From the NCBI GenBank assembly GCA_031413495.1, contig JANOFE010000171.1, positions 1-22,220 of the forward strand: a DNA stretch of 22,220 bases. Direction: 5' to 3'. Position 1 is the first letter of the stretch. Each line of letters begins with the position of its first letter. Of this stretch, positions 1 through 7,733 are shown piece by piece. This DNA comes from JACMNW01 sp031413495 (GTDB lineage: Bacteria > Pseudomonadota > Alphaproteobacteria > Rhodobacterales > Rhodobacteraceae). The position numbers and the translations under genes are program-made. A model generated the notes under the pieces. It saw only the letters and a list, made by a program, of their open reading frames with translations. It had not been told where the DNA came from and ran no database searches.

Positions 1-2
1 GG

Positions 3-206
3 CCATGCGCTGAGTTTCAATTGCCCGAAGTCTTGCAGCCGGATGCGGTCGAATCCGATCCAGCCGCCGGGCTGGATGCGGGCCACGAGTCCGCCCTGAT
101 CGAGATTGTCCTGAGCGGCGGCTTTTTCACTGGAGTCGAAACACGCGGCGCGCTGGCGTCGGCTGCGCACCATCACTTCGGTCGAGCCCCGCAGCGGGGT
201 CGATGA
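3..206 (+). pseudogene. prmA: Di-iron monooxygenase large subunit, upstream fragment (out of frame with the rest)
   Basis: This frame is open from the left edge and encodes a piece of the hydroxylase alpha subunit, including FQLPEVLQPDAVE and FFTGVETRGALAS. The Glu of GVETRG (bases 138-140) corresponds to the first iron ligand of this family (Glu114 of methane monooxygenase MmoX). Family-like sequence stops after the residues AAHH, near base 173. The frame then reads about ten unrelated residues to a stop at 204-206. The protein continues in the next frame from about base 172. The true N-terminus lies outside the window, because this subunit is normally about 500-550 residues. It is either the first half of a broken gene or a sequencing/assembly error. 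Confidence 0.75.
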
Positions 207-228
207 ATTCCGTCACTCCACCATTCAG

Positions 229-1464
229 ATGAACCTGAAGAAGTGGTACATGGAAAACTACATCGACCCGGCTGGCTTTGACATCACCGAAGAGGCATTC
301 GGGAAGTGTTATGCCACCACCATCGGGCGTCAGTTCGGCGAAGGCTTCCTGACCGGCGATGCGATGACGGCAGCCTGCATGTATCTGACTGTTGTGGCGG
401 AAACCGCGTTCACCAACACGCTGTTTGTGGCCATGCCATCAGAAGCCGCCCGCAATGGCGACTATGCTTTGCCCACGGTGTTCTTGTCGGTGCAATCAGA
501 CGAGTCGCGCCACATCGGCAACGGCCATTCGTTGATGATGGCGGCGTTGAAGGAACCTGAAAACCACCAGCTGATCGAGCGCGATATGAAGTATGCCTTC
601 TGGCAGAACCACGCGATCGTTGATGCGGCCATCGGGACGTTCATCGAATACGGCACCACCGACCGCGACAAATCGAAAGAAAGCTATGCCGAGATGTGGC
701 ATCGCTGGGTCTATGAAGATTACTATCGCACCTACATGCTGCCGATGGAAAAATACGGCATCAAAATTCACCATGATGACGTGACCATGGCGTGGGAGCG
801 GATCACCAAGAAAAACTACGTCCACAAAGTGGGGCAGTTCTTTGCGGTGGGTTGGCCGGTAAACTTCTGGCGGATTGAAGCGCAGACCGAGAAAGACTTT
901 GAATGGTTCGAGCACAAGTATCCCGGTTGGTATGCTGAGTTCGGCGAATTCTGGAAATGGTATGCGAAGCTGTCGAAGCCTGGTCAAAAGGTTCTGCTGT
1001 TCAACGAAGAGGTCGGCTATGCCTACCCGCATCGTTGCTGGTCCTGCCTTGTGCCCTGCCTGATCCGTGAGGATATGGTGGTGGACAAGATTGATGGTCA
1101 GTTGCACACCTTTGCCCACGAGATTGACCGCTGGACGGCAGTCGAGGCGTTTGCCGACGAATATCAAGGGCGTCCAACGCCTGCGATGGGCAAATTCTCG
1201 GGCAAGCGTGAATGGGAAACGCTGTATGATGGCATGGATCTGGCCGACGCGATTGTCGATCTGAACTTCGTGCGGTCCGACGGCAAGACCCTGATCCCGC
1301 AACCACACCTGCGTTTCGACGACAAGGACATGTGGACGCTGGACCATGTACGCGGCCACAAGCTTGGCTCACCCCTGAACGCGCTGCGCGGCATGGATGA
1401 TGCAACCCGTGCGCAGCATCTGGCTGACTATGCCAAGGGCTTTACCATCAACCCTTGCAACTAA
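229..1464 (+). CDS. prmA: Soluble di-iron monooxygenase hydroxylase large (alpha) subunit, main part
   Basis: This is the catalytic subunit of a soluble di-iron monooxygenase of the propane/phenol (PrmA/MimA) type. It activates O2 at a carboxylate-bridged di-iron centre to hydroxylate a hydrocarbon, ketone or phenol. Iron-ligand motifs are visible: VAETAF (Glu58 from the Met at 229) and SDESRH (Glu92, His95). Family text also appears in LSVQSDESRHIGNGH, WVYEDYYRTY, FEWFEHKYPGWY and SDGKTLIPQPH. The Met at 229 is only the first ATG. The real reading frame extends upstream to about 172 and contains GVDEFRH (Glu at 205-207, His at 214-216), an essential ligand pair that would be lost with the ATG start. 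Spacings between the later ligands (65 and 34 residues) match MmoX. The first gene seen of the monooxygenase operon, it is followed by a strong hairpin. Confidence 0.9.
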   Translation: MNLKKWYMENYIDPAGFDITEEAFGKCYATTIGRQFGEGFLTGDAMTAACMYLTVVAETAFTNTLFVAMPSEAARNGDYALPTVFLSVQSDESRHIGNGHSLMMAALKEPENHQLIERDMKYAFWQNHAIVDAAIGTFIEYGTTDRDKSKESYAEMWHRWVYEDYYRTYMLPMEKYGIKIHHDDVTMAWERITKKNYVHKVGQFFAVGWPVNFWRIEAQTEKDFEWFEHKYPGWYAEFGEFWKWYAKLSKPGQKVLLFNEEVGYAYPHRCWSCLVPCLIREDMVVDKIDGQLHTFAHEIDRWTAVEAFADEYQGRPTPAMGKFSGKREWETLYDGMDLADAIVDLNFVRSDGKTLIPQPHLRFDDKDMWTLDHVRGHKLGSPLNALRGMDDATRAQHLADYAKGFTINPCN

Positions 1465-1473
1465 ATCCCTGAC

Positions 1474-1500
1474 CTGTGGGCCGGACGTTCCGGCCCACAG
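1474..1500 (+). terminator. Perfect hairpin after prmA (no U-tract)
   Basis: An 11-bp perfect stem (1474-1484 with 1490-1500, arm CTGTGGGCCGG) encloses a 5-base loop nine bases after the prmA stop. No run of T follows, and the next gene starts 55 bases later in the same direction. It is therefore more likely a partial terminator, RNA-stability or processing element than a full stop. It could favour hydroxylase over reductase mRNA. Confidence 0.55.
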
Positions 1501-1555
1501 ACACCAAACCGTCGCCCCGTGGGCGGCGGCCGGAAAGCCATACCCAAAAGGCAGC

Positions 1556-2629
1556 ATGACAATGTCGGAAACCTACACAGTGCGCCTCGAACCCGTTGGT
1601 GTCGATCTTGAGGTCGAGATGGGCGAAACCATTCTTGACGCTGCCTTCCGCCAGGGCATTTCGTTGCCGCATGGTTGCAAGGAAGGCCAATGTTCCGCTT
1701 GCAAGTGTAACCTTGTCGAGGGCGAGGTGGACCTGCTGAAATATTCCACTTTCGCGCTTTCGGATGGCGAGCGCGAACAGGGCGGTATCCTTTTGTGCCG
1801 CGCACTGGCGCAGGATGATTTGGTCATCGAACTGTTGAATTTTGACGAAGAACTGCTGGCAAAATCCATTGCCGTCAAAACCTTCAAAGGGGCCATTACT
1901 GCGAAATCCAATCTGACGCATGACATCCGGGCCATCGAGATTGATCTTGAGTCCCCGATCAAATTCTGGGCCGGGCAATATGTCGACATCACCGTCAGGA
2001 CCAAAAATGGGGAGGAGATTACGCGCTCGTTCTCCATGGCAAATACGCCGGACCAAACCCAGACACTCAAATTTATCATCAAGAAATACCCCGACGGACG
2101 CTTCAGCAACGAACTTGACGCCGGCGGAATCGAAGTCGGCGCACCCGTTACGGTCCGCGGACCCTTTGGATCGTGCTTCAGGCGCGAAGGACGAACCGGA
2201 CCAATAGTGTTGGTCGCCGCAGGGTCGGGAATGTCGCCGATCTGGTCAATCCTGCACGATCATATCGCCAGTGGCGAAGACCGCCCGGTGCATTTCTTTT
2301 ACGGGGCGCGCACGCGGGATGATCTGTTCTACATCGAACAGATTGCTGACATCACCGCCGCCCACCCGACCATCACTTTCACGCCCGTGCTGTCACACGC
2401 GGATACCGATCCCGACTGGCACGGCGCTACCGGTTTTGTGCATCAGGTGGTGGGGTCTGAGTTGAAACGGCTGGGCATCGAGGGCAACGCCGATGCCTAT
2501 GCCTGCGGCCCGCCACCGATGATCGACGCCCTGCAACCGGTTCTGTTTATGCAGGATTTTGATACAGAGCGCACCTTCTTTGACAAGTTTACGCCGTCCA
2601 CTGCACCCGCGCCCGTAAAAGCGCATTGA
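1556..2629 (+). CDS. prmB: Monooxygenase NADH reductase component (2Fe-2S ferredoxin / FAD / NAD)
   Basis: This protein transfers electrons from NADH through FAD and a plant-type 2Fe-2S cluster to the hydroxylase. An N-terminal ferredoxin domain (about residues 5-95) carries Cys41, Cys46, Cys49 and Cys81. The FAD-binding motif RSFSMAN is at 157-163. The nucleotide-binding loop GSGMSPI is at 223-229, and CGPPPMI lies near the C-terminus. Length is 357 residues, normal for MmoC/PrmB reductases. The frame is open further upstream, but the start is placed at ATG 1556, preceded by AAAAGG at a suitable distance; ATG 1562 is an alternative. The order large subunit, reductase, small subunit, coupling protein is that of actinobacterial mim/prm operons. 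Confidence 0.93.
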   Translation: MTMSETYTVRLEPVGVDLEVEMGETILDAAFRQGISLPHGCKEGQCSACKCNLVEGEVDLLKYSTFALSDGEREQGGILLCRALAQDDLVIELLNFDEELLAKSIAVKTFKGAITAKSNLTHDIRAIEIDLESPIKFWAGQYVDITVRTKNGEEITRSFSMANTPDQTQTLKFIIKKYPDGRFSNELDAGGIEVGAPVTVRGPFGSCFRREGRTGPIVLVAAGSGMSPIWSILHDHIASGEDRPVHFFYGARTRDDLFYIEQIADITAAHPTITFTPVLSHADTDPDWHGATGFVHQVVGSELKRLGIEGNADAYACGPPPMIDALQPVLFMQDFDTERTFFDKFTPSTAPAPVKAH

Positions 2630-2671
2630 TACCAAGGGGTTCACGCCCCAAACCACAAGGGAGAAAGAGAC

Positions 2672-3730
2672 ATGGTTGCCACATCAAGCTCGGTCGGATC
2701 CGGGGCCGCAGGGGCCGCGATTTTCGCCGATAGCGAAAGCCGGAAATACCGCTATTTTGAACCCCGCGCCAAGCGTGCCACCCATTACGAGGATGTCACG
2801 GTAGACGTGCAGCCCGATCCGGAACGCTATCTGATCCAGAACTGGATCATCGCGTTCCCGAACGGCAAGGGGGCCTATGAAAAGGATAGCACGCAGGCCA
2901 AAAGCAGCAACTGGCATGCCTTCCGCGCCCCCGATCAGGAATGGGAACGCACGCATTACCAGCGCCAGTCGCGCATCGAGGTAATGGTGCAGGCTGTCAT
3001 CAACAATGGCCGCAAATCCGGCGCACAGCTGGCCTTTGATGCAGCTTGGGGCAAGGTTCTGCAAAAGCATCTGGGGGCATGGAAGCATGCTGAATTTGGC
3101 CTTGGCACGTCGCTGATGCAGGCGCAGCGCTATGGCTATACCCAGATGATCAATAACGCGACGTTGACCAATTCATCCTACAAACTGCGGCTGTCACAAG
3201 ATATCACCCTGTATCTGGCCGAAATTGGTATGGATATCAAAGGCTGGGATGACGAGGCAGGCAAGGTTGCCTGGATGGAAGACCCGATCTGGCAAGGCAC
3301 CCGCGAGTGCATTGAAACCATTATGGGGGCGACCGATTATCTGGAACAGTATTTCGCCACCAATCTGGTGTTCGAGCCGCTGGTTGGCGAATTGTTCCGA
3401 TCCGGCTTCCTGATGCAGGCGGGTGCGCCGAACAATGACTTCATGACACCCTCGGTGATTGCGGCGGCAGAGGGCGATTATGAGCGCAACTTGGCCAACA
3501 CGATCGACCTGATCTATCTGCTGGCCAACGACGAAAAACATGGCGCTGCAAACCGCACCTTGTTCCAATCCTGGGTGATGAAGCACGCAAAGCTGGCTGA
3601 CAAAGCCGCCAAGCAGCTGCAGCCCATCTGGAGCATGGCCCATTCCAAACCGGTGAGTTTCGAGGAGGCGCGGGCCGTATCCGAAGAACGCTTCCGCAAG
3701 ATCCTCGGCGAACTCAACCTGTCCCGCTAG
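2672..3730 (+). CDS. prmC: Monooxygenase hydroxylase small (beta) subunit
   Basis: This is the beta subunit of the hydroxylase, structurally related to the alpha subunit but without iron ligands. It stabilises the (alpha-beta)2 core. Recognisable stretches are YLIQNWIIAFPNGKGAYE, ERTHYQRQSRIE, LRLSQDITLYLAEI and QYFATNLVFEPLVGELFRSG. At 352 residues it fits the family (about 340-370). ATG 2672 follows a strong ribosome-binding site (AAGGGAGAAAGAG). The next gene begins 13 bases after its stop, so translation is probably linked. Confidence 0.92.
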   Translation: MVATSSSVGSGAAGAAIFADSESRKYRYFEPRAKRATHYEDVTVDVQPDPERYLIQNWIIAFPNGKGAYEKDSTQAKSSNWHAFRAPDQEWERTHYQRQSRIEVMVQAVINNGRKSGAQLAFDAAWGKVLQKHLGAWKHAEFGLGTSLMQAQRYGYTQMINNATLTNSSYKLRLSQDITLYLAEIGMDIKGWDDEAGKVAWMEDPIWQGTRECIETIMGATDYLEQYFATNLVFEPLVGELFRSGFLMQAGAPNNDFMTPSVIAAAEGDYERNLANTIDLIYLLANDEKHGAANRTLFQSWVMKHAKLADKAAKQLQPIWSMAHSKPVSFEEARAVSEERFRKILGELNLSR

Positions 3731-3743
3731 AGAAGGAAACATC

Positions 3744-4112
3744 ATGTCAAACGTTGCACGCGACAATTCCCACGACAACATCTTCAAGGCGATGAAAGAC
3801 ATCACCTTTGAGAAAACCGTATCGCACCAATGCGGTGTCACGATGAGCGATTCCGTCGAGGCCCGCGCCATTGCCGAATTTATGGATCAAAAACCGGGGG
3901 TGACGGTGACGTATAACCCCGCGCTGATCCGCATTGATGGCAACGGCAAGCTGATCTTCAAGATGGACGAGATCAGCGAATATCTCGGCCGCGAGATGAC
4001 GGCGGAGTTGTTCGAAGTGAACTCCTCCACCCATTACGGCCGCATGGTGCGCACCGATGACAACACCGTCGTTCTGTTTGGCGACATGAACGAGATGCTG
4101 GAATTCATCTGA
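3744..4112 (+). CDS. prmD: Monooxygenase coupling/effector protein (MmoB/PrmD family)
   Basis: This is a small cofactor-free regulatory component that binds the hydroxylase and tunes oxygen activation and electron transfer. It has 122 residues. Family features include SVEARAIAEFMDQKPGVTV, an IRIDGNGKLIF strand and the terminal EMLEFI. The start has the ribosome-binding site GAAGGAAAC. It completes the four-component monooxygenase. The N-terminal extension of about 30 residues is a little longer than in some homologues. Confidence 0.92.
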   Translation: MSNVARDNSHDNIFKAMKDITFEKTVSHQCGVTMSDSVEARAIAEFMDQKPGVTVTYNPALIRIDGNGKLIFKMDEISEYLGREMTAELFEVNSSTHYGRMVRTDDNTVVLFGDMNEMLEFI

Positions 4113-4118
4113 AAAACC

Positions 4119-4140
4119 GGTGCGGGCGCAACCCCGCACC
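4119..4140 (+). terminator. Hairpin after prmD (no U-tract)
   Basis: An 8-bp perfect stem (GGTGCGGG at 4119-4126 with CCCGCACC at 4133-4140, 6-base loop) starts six bases after the prmD stop. No T-run follows and the next gene starts at 4189, so attenuation or 3'-end protection of prmABCD mRNA is more likely than full termination. Confidence 0.45.
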
Positions 4141-4188
4141 GCCCCATTTCCCCGGCGCACCCGCGCAACGATGTGAAAGGCACCCACG

Positions 4189-5214
4189 ATGTTTATAACA
4201 CCCGAAGGCAAAGAGATTTTCGTGGTCGATGGCCACACCCATTTCTGGGACGGCAGCCCGGAAAACCAGAAGAACATCCATGGCAAGCAATTCATTGATT
4301 GCTTTTATGCTTACCACACCGGCTTATCGCCGAAAGAAAATCTGTGGGAAAAATCAAAGTTTGAAAAGTATTCCGCCGACGATCTTTACAACGATTTGTT
4401 CATCGACGGGCCAGACGATATTGCCATCCTGAATTCGACCTATCTGTCGGATTTCTACAAGAACGGCTTCAACAATATTGAGCGCAATATGTCTGTGGCC
4501 AAGAAATTTCCAAACCGCTTTATCGTGAACGGGGCGTTTGATCCGCGCGATGGCAACAAGGCGCTGGAATACATCCATTTCATGAAGGAAACCTACAATA
4601 TCACGGGTGTAAAGATGTACACCGCCGAATGGAACGGGGATTCCAAAGGTTGGCGTCTGAACGATCCAGCGGCGTATAAGTGCTTTGAGCTGTGCGATAA
4701 ACTGGGCATCAAGAATATCCATGTCCACAAAGGGCCGACAATTATCCCGCTGAACAAGGATGCGTTCGATGTGCATGATGTGGATTATGCGGCGACCGAT
4801 TTCCAAAACCTGAACTGGATCATCGAGCATTGCGGCCTGCCACGGTTGGATGATTTTTGCTGGATCGCAACGCAGGAGACCAACGTCTATGCCGGTCTTG
4901 CGGTGGCCTTGCCCTTCATCCATTCGCGGCCGCGCTACTTTGCCGAAGTGATCGCGGAACTGCTGTTCTGGATCGGGCCGGAAAAGATTCTGTTCGGGTC
5001 GGATTACGCGATATGGACGCCAAAATGGCTGGTTGAAAAGCTGTGGGCGTTTCAAATTCCCGAAGATATTTCGTCTGCCATTGGCGGCGTGCAACTGACC
5101 GATGAGATCAAGGAAAAAATCCTCGGGCTGAACGCGGCACGGCTTTACAACATCGACGTAGCAGGGCGCAAAGCAGAATTTGCCAAGCACCCGATGATGA
5201 TTGCGGCCGAATAA
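4189..5214 (+). CDS. Amidohydrolase-family TIM-barrel protein of the monooxygenase operon
   Basis: This 341-residue protein is of the amidohydrolase-2 type (Pfam Amidohydro_2). The first metal motif is VDGHTHFW (His16, His18), followed by NIHVHKG, WIIEHCGLP and the late-barrel LFGSDYAIW with its Asp. A gene of this kind is a known companion of prm/mim operons, lying between the coupling protein and the chaperonin, but its reaction has not been settled. It may hydrolyse or decarboxylate a downstream intermediate, or assist enzyme assembly; neither is shown here. ATG 4189 has the ribosome-binding site GAAAGG eight bases upstream. The next gene starts two bases after its stop. Confidence 0.88.
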   Translation: MFITPEGKEIFVVDGHTHFWDGSPENQKNIHGKQFIDCFYAYHTGLSPKENLWEKSKFEKYSADDLYNDLFIDGPDDIAILNSTYLSDFYKNGFNNIERNMSVAKKFPNRFIVNGAFDPRDGNKALEYIHFMKETYNITGVKMYTAEWNGDSKGWRLNDPAAYKCFELCDKLGIKNIHVHKGPTIIPLNKDAFDVHDVDYAATDFQNLNWIIEHCGLPRLDDFCWIATQETNVYAGLAVALPFIHSRPRYFAEVIAELLFWIGPEKILFGSDYAIWTPKWLVEKLWAFQIPEDISSAIGGVQLTDEIKEKILGLNAARLYNIDVAGRKAEFAKHPMMIAAE

Positions 5215-5215
5215 G

Positions 5216-6013
5216 ATGCAGGGCGCGCTTTCACAACAACTTGCCGACGTGTGGGCGCGCCTTGATCTGGTGATGGACCCCGAACTTGATGAACCGGTCA
5301 CCGACATGGGGTTCATCGAGGCGGTGTCTGTCGCTGGCCCCACCACCAGGCGCAACATCAGCACGGTGGAAATTGCCTTTCGCCTGCCGACCTATTGGTG
5401 TTCGCCAAACTTCGCCTTTCTGATGGCCGAGGGGATTAAGCGCGAGGTGGAATCCCTGCCTTGGGTAGGCCAGGCGATTGTAACCCTGCAAGACCATATG
5501 GCGGCCGAAGAAATGAACAAGGTCATTAACACCGGTGGCCAGTTTTCCGATGTGTTCGCCGAATTGATGCCGGGTGAAAATCTGGATGCCCTGCGTGAAA
5601 AGTTCGATCAGAAGGCGTTTCAACGCCGTCAGGAAGTGGTGATCAAAGCGCTGATCTGGAAGGGGTACCTCACACAGGATATCGTCAAGCTGACGCTGGC
5701 CGATCTGTCGTTGATCCGGTTTGAGGATGCAGAAGAAACCCGCCAGCGTGGGCGTTATGCAGCACTTCTGACGTCCAAAAAACTGGCGCGGCGGGCAAAC
5801 GATCTGGCATTTCCCACCTATCAGGGCCAACCGATTGGCGATTTCCAAACCTATATGGGCCTGTTGCGGTCTGTGCGCATCAACATGGAATTTTCCGGCT
5901 CGCTGTGCCGGGGTCTGAAACAGAGCCGCTACCTTGAGGCTGATCTATCGGGCGACGTGCCCCTGCTTGTGGATTACACGCCGCCGCTCACGTCTGACCA
6001 CGCCTGCCGCTGA
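5216..6013 (+). CDS. DUF59 / MIP18-family protein, possible metal-centre assembly factor
   Basis: The N-terminal ~100 residues match the DUF59/MIP18 family (SufT, PaaD, CIA2): VMDPELDEPVTDMGFIEAV, then FRLPTYWCSPNFAFLM with the conserved Cys. The remaining ~150 residues are a mainly helical, charged domain that I cannot name. Family members assist iron-sulfur or iron-centre maturation, so a role in loading the di-iron hydroxylase or the reductase cluster is a reasonable inference. The frame can start at TTG 5201 inside the previous gene. ATG 5216 is preferred because it follows that gene's TAA by one base, suggesting translational coupling. Length from this start is 265 residues. Confidence 0.8.
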   Translation: MQGALSQQLADVWARLDLVMDPELDEPVTDMGFIEAVSVAGPTTRRNISTVEIAFRLPTYWCSPNFAFLMAEGIKREVESLPWVGQAIVTLQDHMAAEEMNKVINTGGQFSDVFAELMPGENLDALREKFDQKAFQRRQEVVIKALIWKGYLTQDIVKLTLADLSLIRFEDAEETRQRGRYAALLTSKKLARRANDLAFPTYQGQPIGDFQTYMGLLRSVRINMEFSGSLCRGLKQSRYLEADLSGDVPLLVDYTPPLTSDHACR

Positions 6014-6065
6014 CAATCGGCGAGAGTACCACAACACAGTAACGGCGGACGCCGAAGGAGGACTT

Positions 6066-7697
6066 ATGCCTAAAATCATGATCCACGGAAATGAGGCTCG
6101 CCGCGCGCTCGCCACAGGCGTTCAAAAACTGACCGCCGCGATTGAATCCACCCTTGGCCCGATGGGCATGAATGCGATGATCGACCGGCCGATCGGCACC
6201 CCCCTGATCAGCCGCGATGGCGTGTCGATTGCGTCGGAAATAGCACTTTTCGACCGGTTCGAAAACATGGGTGCGCAGGTGGTGCGCGAAGTATCGATGC
6301 AGACCAACGATGTGGCGGGCGATGGCACCACGACGTCGATTGTGCTGGCAAATGGCATCATCAAATCTGGCGTGGCCTTGATTGAAAAAGGGGCAAAGCC
6401 TGTGGAATTGTGCCGAGGTATTTCGTTGGCAGTTGAATCAACGCTGGCCTCCCTTCGCGCGGCGGCAAAGCCAGTGAAGGATCATGCGGTACTGTCTGCG
6501 GTCGCGAAAATATCTGCCTCCAACGCCGATCTTGGCGCGCTGGTGGCCGAGGCGTTCCGCCGTGTCGGCGCGCAGGGGGTGATTTCCACCGATTACGGCG
6601 TTGGCAATACCTCTACCCTTGTTGTGGTGGATGGCATGTCGTTCGACCGTGGCTATATTTCGCACCACATGGTCACTGATCTGGATGCGATGAGGGCCGT
6701 GGTGATCAAGCCCTACATCGTGCTGACCGATATCAAGATGAAAACCGCAAGCCAGCTTGATGCGGCGAAGGCCATCGCTGCGGAAGATAACCGCCCGCTG
6801 GTGATCATATCCGAAGAAACCTCGCCCGAGGTGCTGATCACGCTGCTTGGCAAAGATGGCCCCGGTAAATTCCTTGTGGTTCACCCGCCGGAATTCGGCC
6901 ATTGGCGCCGCAATATGATGGAAGATCTGGCGATCCTGACTGGTGGCAAAGTGCTGGCCCGCGATCTGGGTGATACGTTGGAAAACATCACGAAGGCCGA
7001 CCTTGGGTCTGCCGACCGGATCGAGGCCACGCATACCGACACCATCATTGTGCGCGGGCATGGCGATGTGCAGGCGATTGCGGCCCGCCGCGCGCAAGTG
7101 CAGCGCCTGTTTGAACTGGCCCCTCCGAACATCGACAAGGACAAGCTGCAAGAACGGCTTGCCAAGCTGTGCGGTGGGACGGCCACGATCCTTGCTGGGG
7201 GGGTAACCCCGGTGGAGCAGAAACGCACGATCCAATTGATAGAAGACAGCCTGAACGCCGTTCGCGCAGCGGCCGAGGAAGGCGTTCTTGTTGGCGGCGG
7301 TGTGGCACTTGCCCGTGTGGCCCCATCGCTCGCCGAACTGTCCAAAACCGTGCAGGGCGATATTCGCAGGGGCGTGGAGCTGGTACAATCGGTGCTGACG
7401 GTGCCGCTTGCCCGGATCGCATTCAATGCAGGGGCCGAACCCAATGATGTGGTCGGCAAGGTCTGCGCACTGCCCGGTGATCACGGCTACAATGCCGCAA
7501 CCGGCGTTTACGAGGATCTGATGCGCGCAGGCGTGATTGATCCGGTGCGCGTGACCTGTTCGGCGCTGATGAATGCGGGGTCAGTGGCCACGCTGATCCT
7601 GACCACAGAAACCCTGATCGCCGATCTGGCCGAAGACGAAGACCCGACAGCGGCGCGTGCGCTGGGTGGCGGGGCCGAAAACTTGGGCCGCAAGTAA
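6066..7697 (+). CDS. mimG: GroEL-like chaperonin dedicated to the monooxygenase (MimG type)
   Basis: This is a 543-residue group I chaperonin. ATP-site aspartates are kept: Asp51 (SRDGVSIA), Asp86 (GDGTTT) and Asp394 (IEDSLNAVRAA), equal to GroEL Asp52, Asp87 and Asp398. The apical domain is unusual. At positions aligned to GroEL peptide-binding Leu234, Leu237, Val264, Tyr203 and Phe204 it has Asp232, Lys235, Gly262, His201 and Met202. The flexible GGM tail is missing; the protein ends LGGGAENLGRK. In mycobacteria a chaperonin in the same operon position (MimG) is needed to make active MimABCD. The start is ATG 6066 with a strong AAGGAGGA site; the longer open frame back to 5934 overlaps the previous gene and has no homology. 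No groES is adjacent. Confidence 0.92.
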   Translation: MPKIMIHGNEARRALATGVQKLTAAIESTLGPMGMNAMIDRPIGTPLISRDGVSIASEIALFDRFENMGAQVVREVSMQTNDVAGDGTTTSIVLANGIIKSGVALIEKGAKPVELCRGISLAVESTLASLRAAAKPVKDHAVLSAVAKISASNADLGALVAEAFRRVGAQGVISTDYGVGNTSTLVVVDGMSFDRGYISHHMVTDLDAMRAVVIKPYIVLTDIKMKTASQLDAAKAIAAEDNRPLVIISEETSPEVLITLLGKDGPGKFLVVHPPEFGHWRRNMMEDLAILTGGKVLARDLGDTLENITKADLGSADRIEATHTDTIIVRGHGDVQAIAARRAQVQRLFELAPPNIDKDKLQERLAKLCGGTATILAGGVTPVEQKRTIQLIEDSLNAVRAAAEEGVLVGGGVALARVAPSLAELSKTVQGDIRRGVELVQSVLTVPLARIAFNAGAEPNDVVGKVCALPGDHGYNAATGVYEDLMRAGVIDPVRVTCSALMNAGSVATLILTTETLIADLAEDEDPTAARALGGGAENLGRK

Positions 7698-7733
7698 CTG
7701 GAATAACTTAGATTTTAAGAAAGGGCTCGACAG

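Noticed and set aside
4354..5364. - strand open frame of 336 codons opposite the amidohydrolase
   Set aside because: It spans two tightly linked + strand genes and shows no domain; a codon-bias shadow.
5934..6065. N-terminal extension of the chaperonin frame
   Set aside because: It overlaps the end of the DUF59 gene and lacks chaperonin homology; ATG 6066 has a near-ideal ribosome-binding site.
6438..7484. Long - strand open frame (348 codons) opposite the chaperonin
   Set aside because: It has no recognisable protein features and lies entirely opposite a clear gene; such antisense frames are expected in G+C-rich coding DNA.
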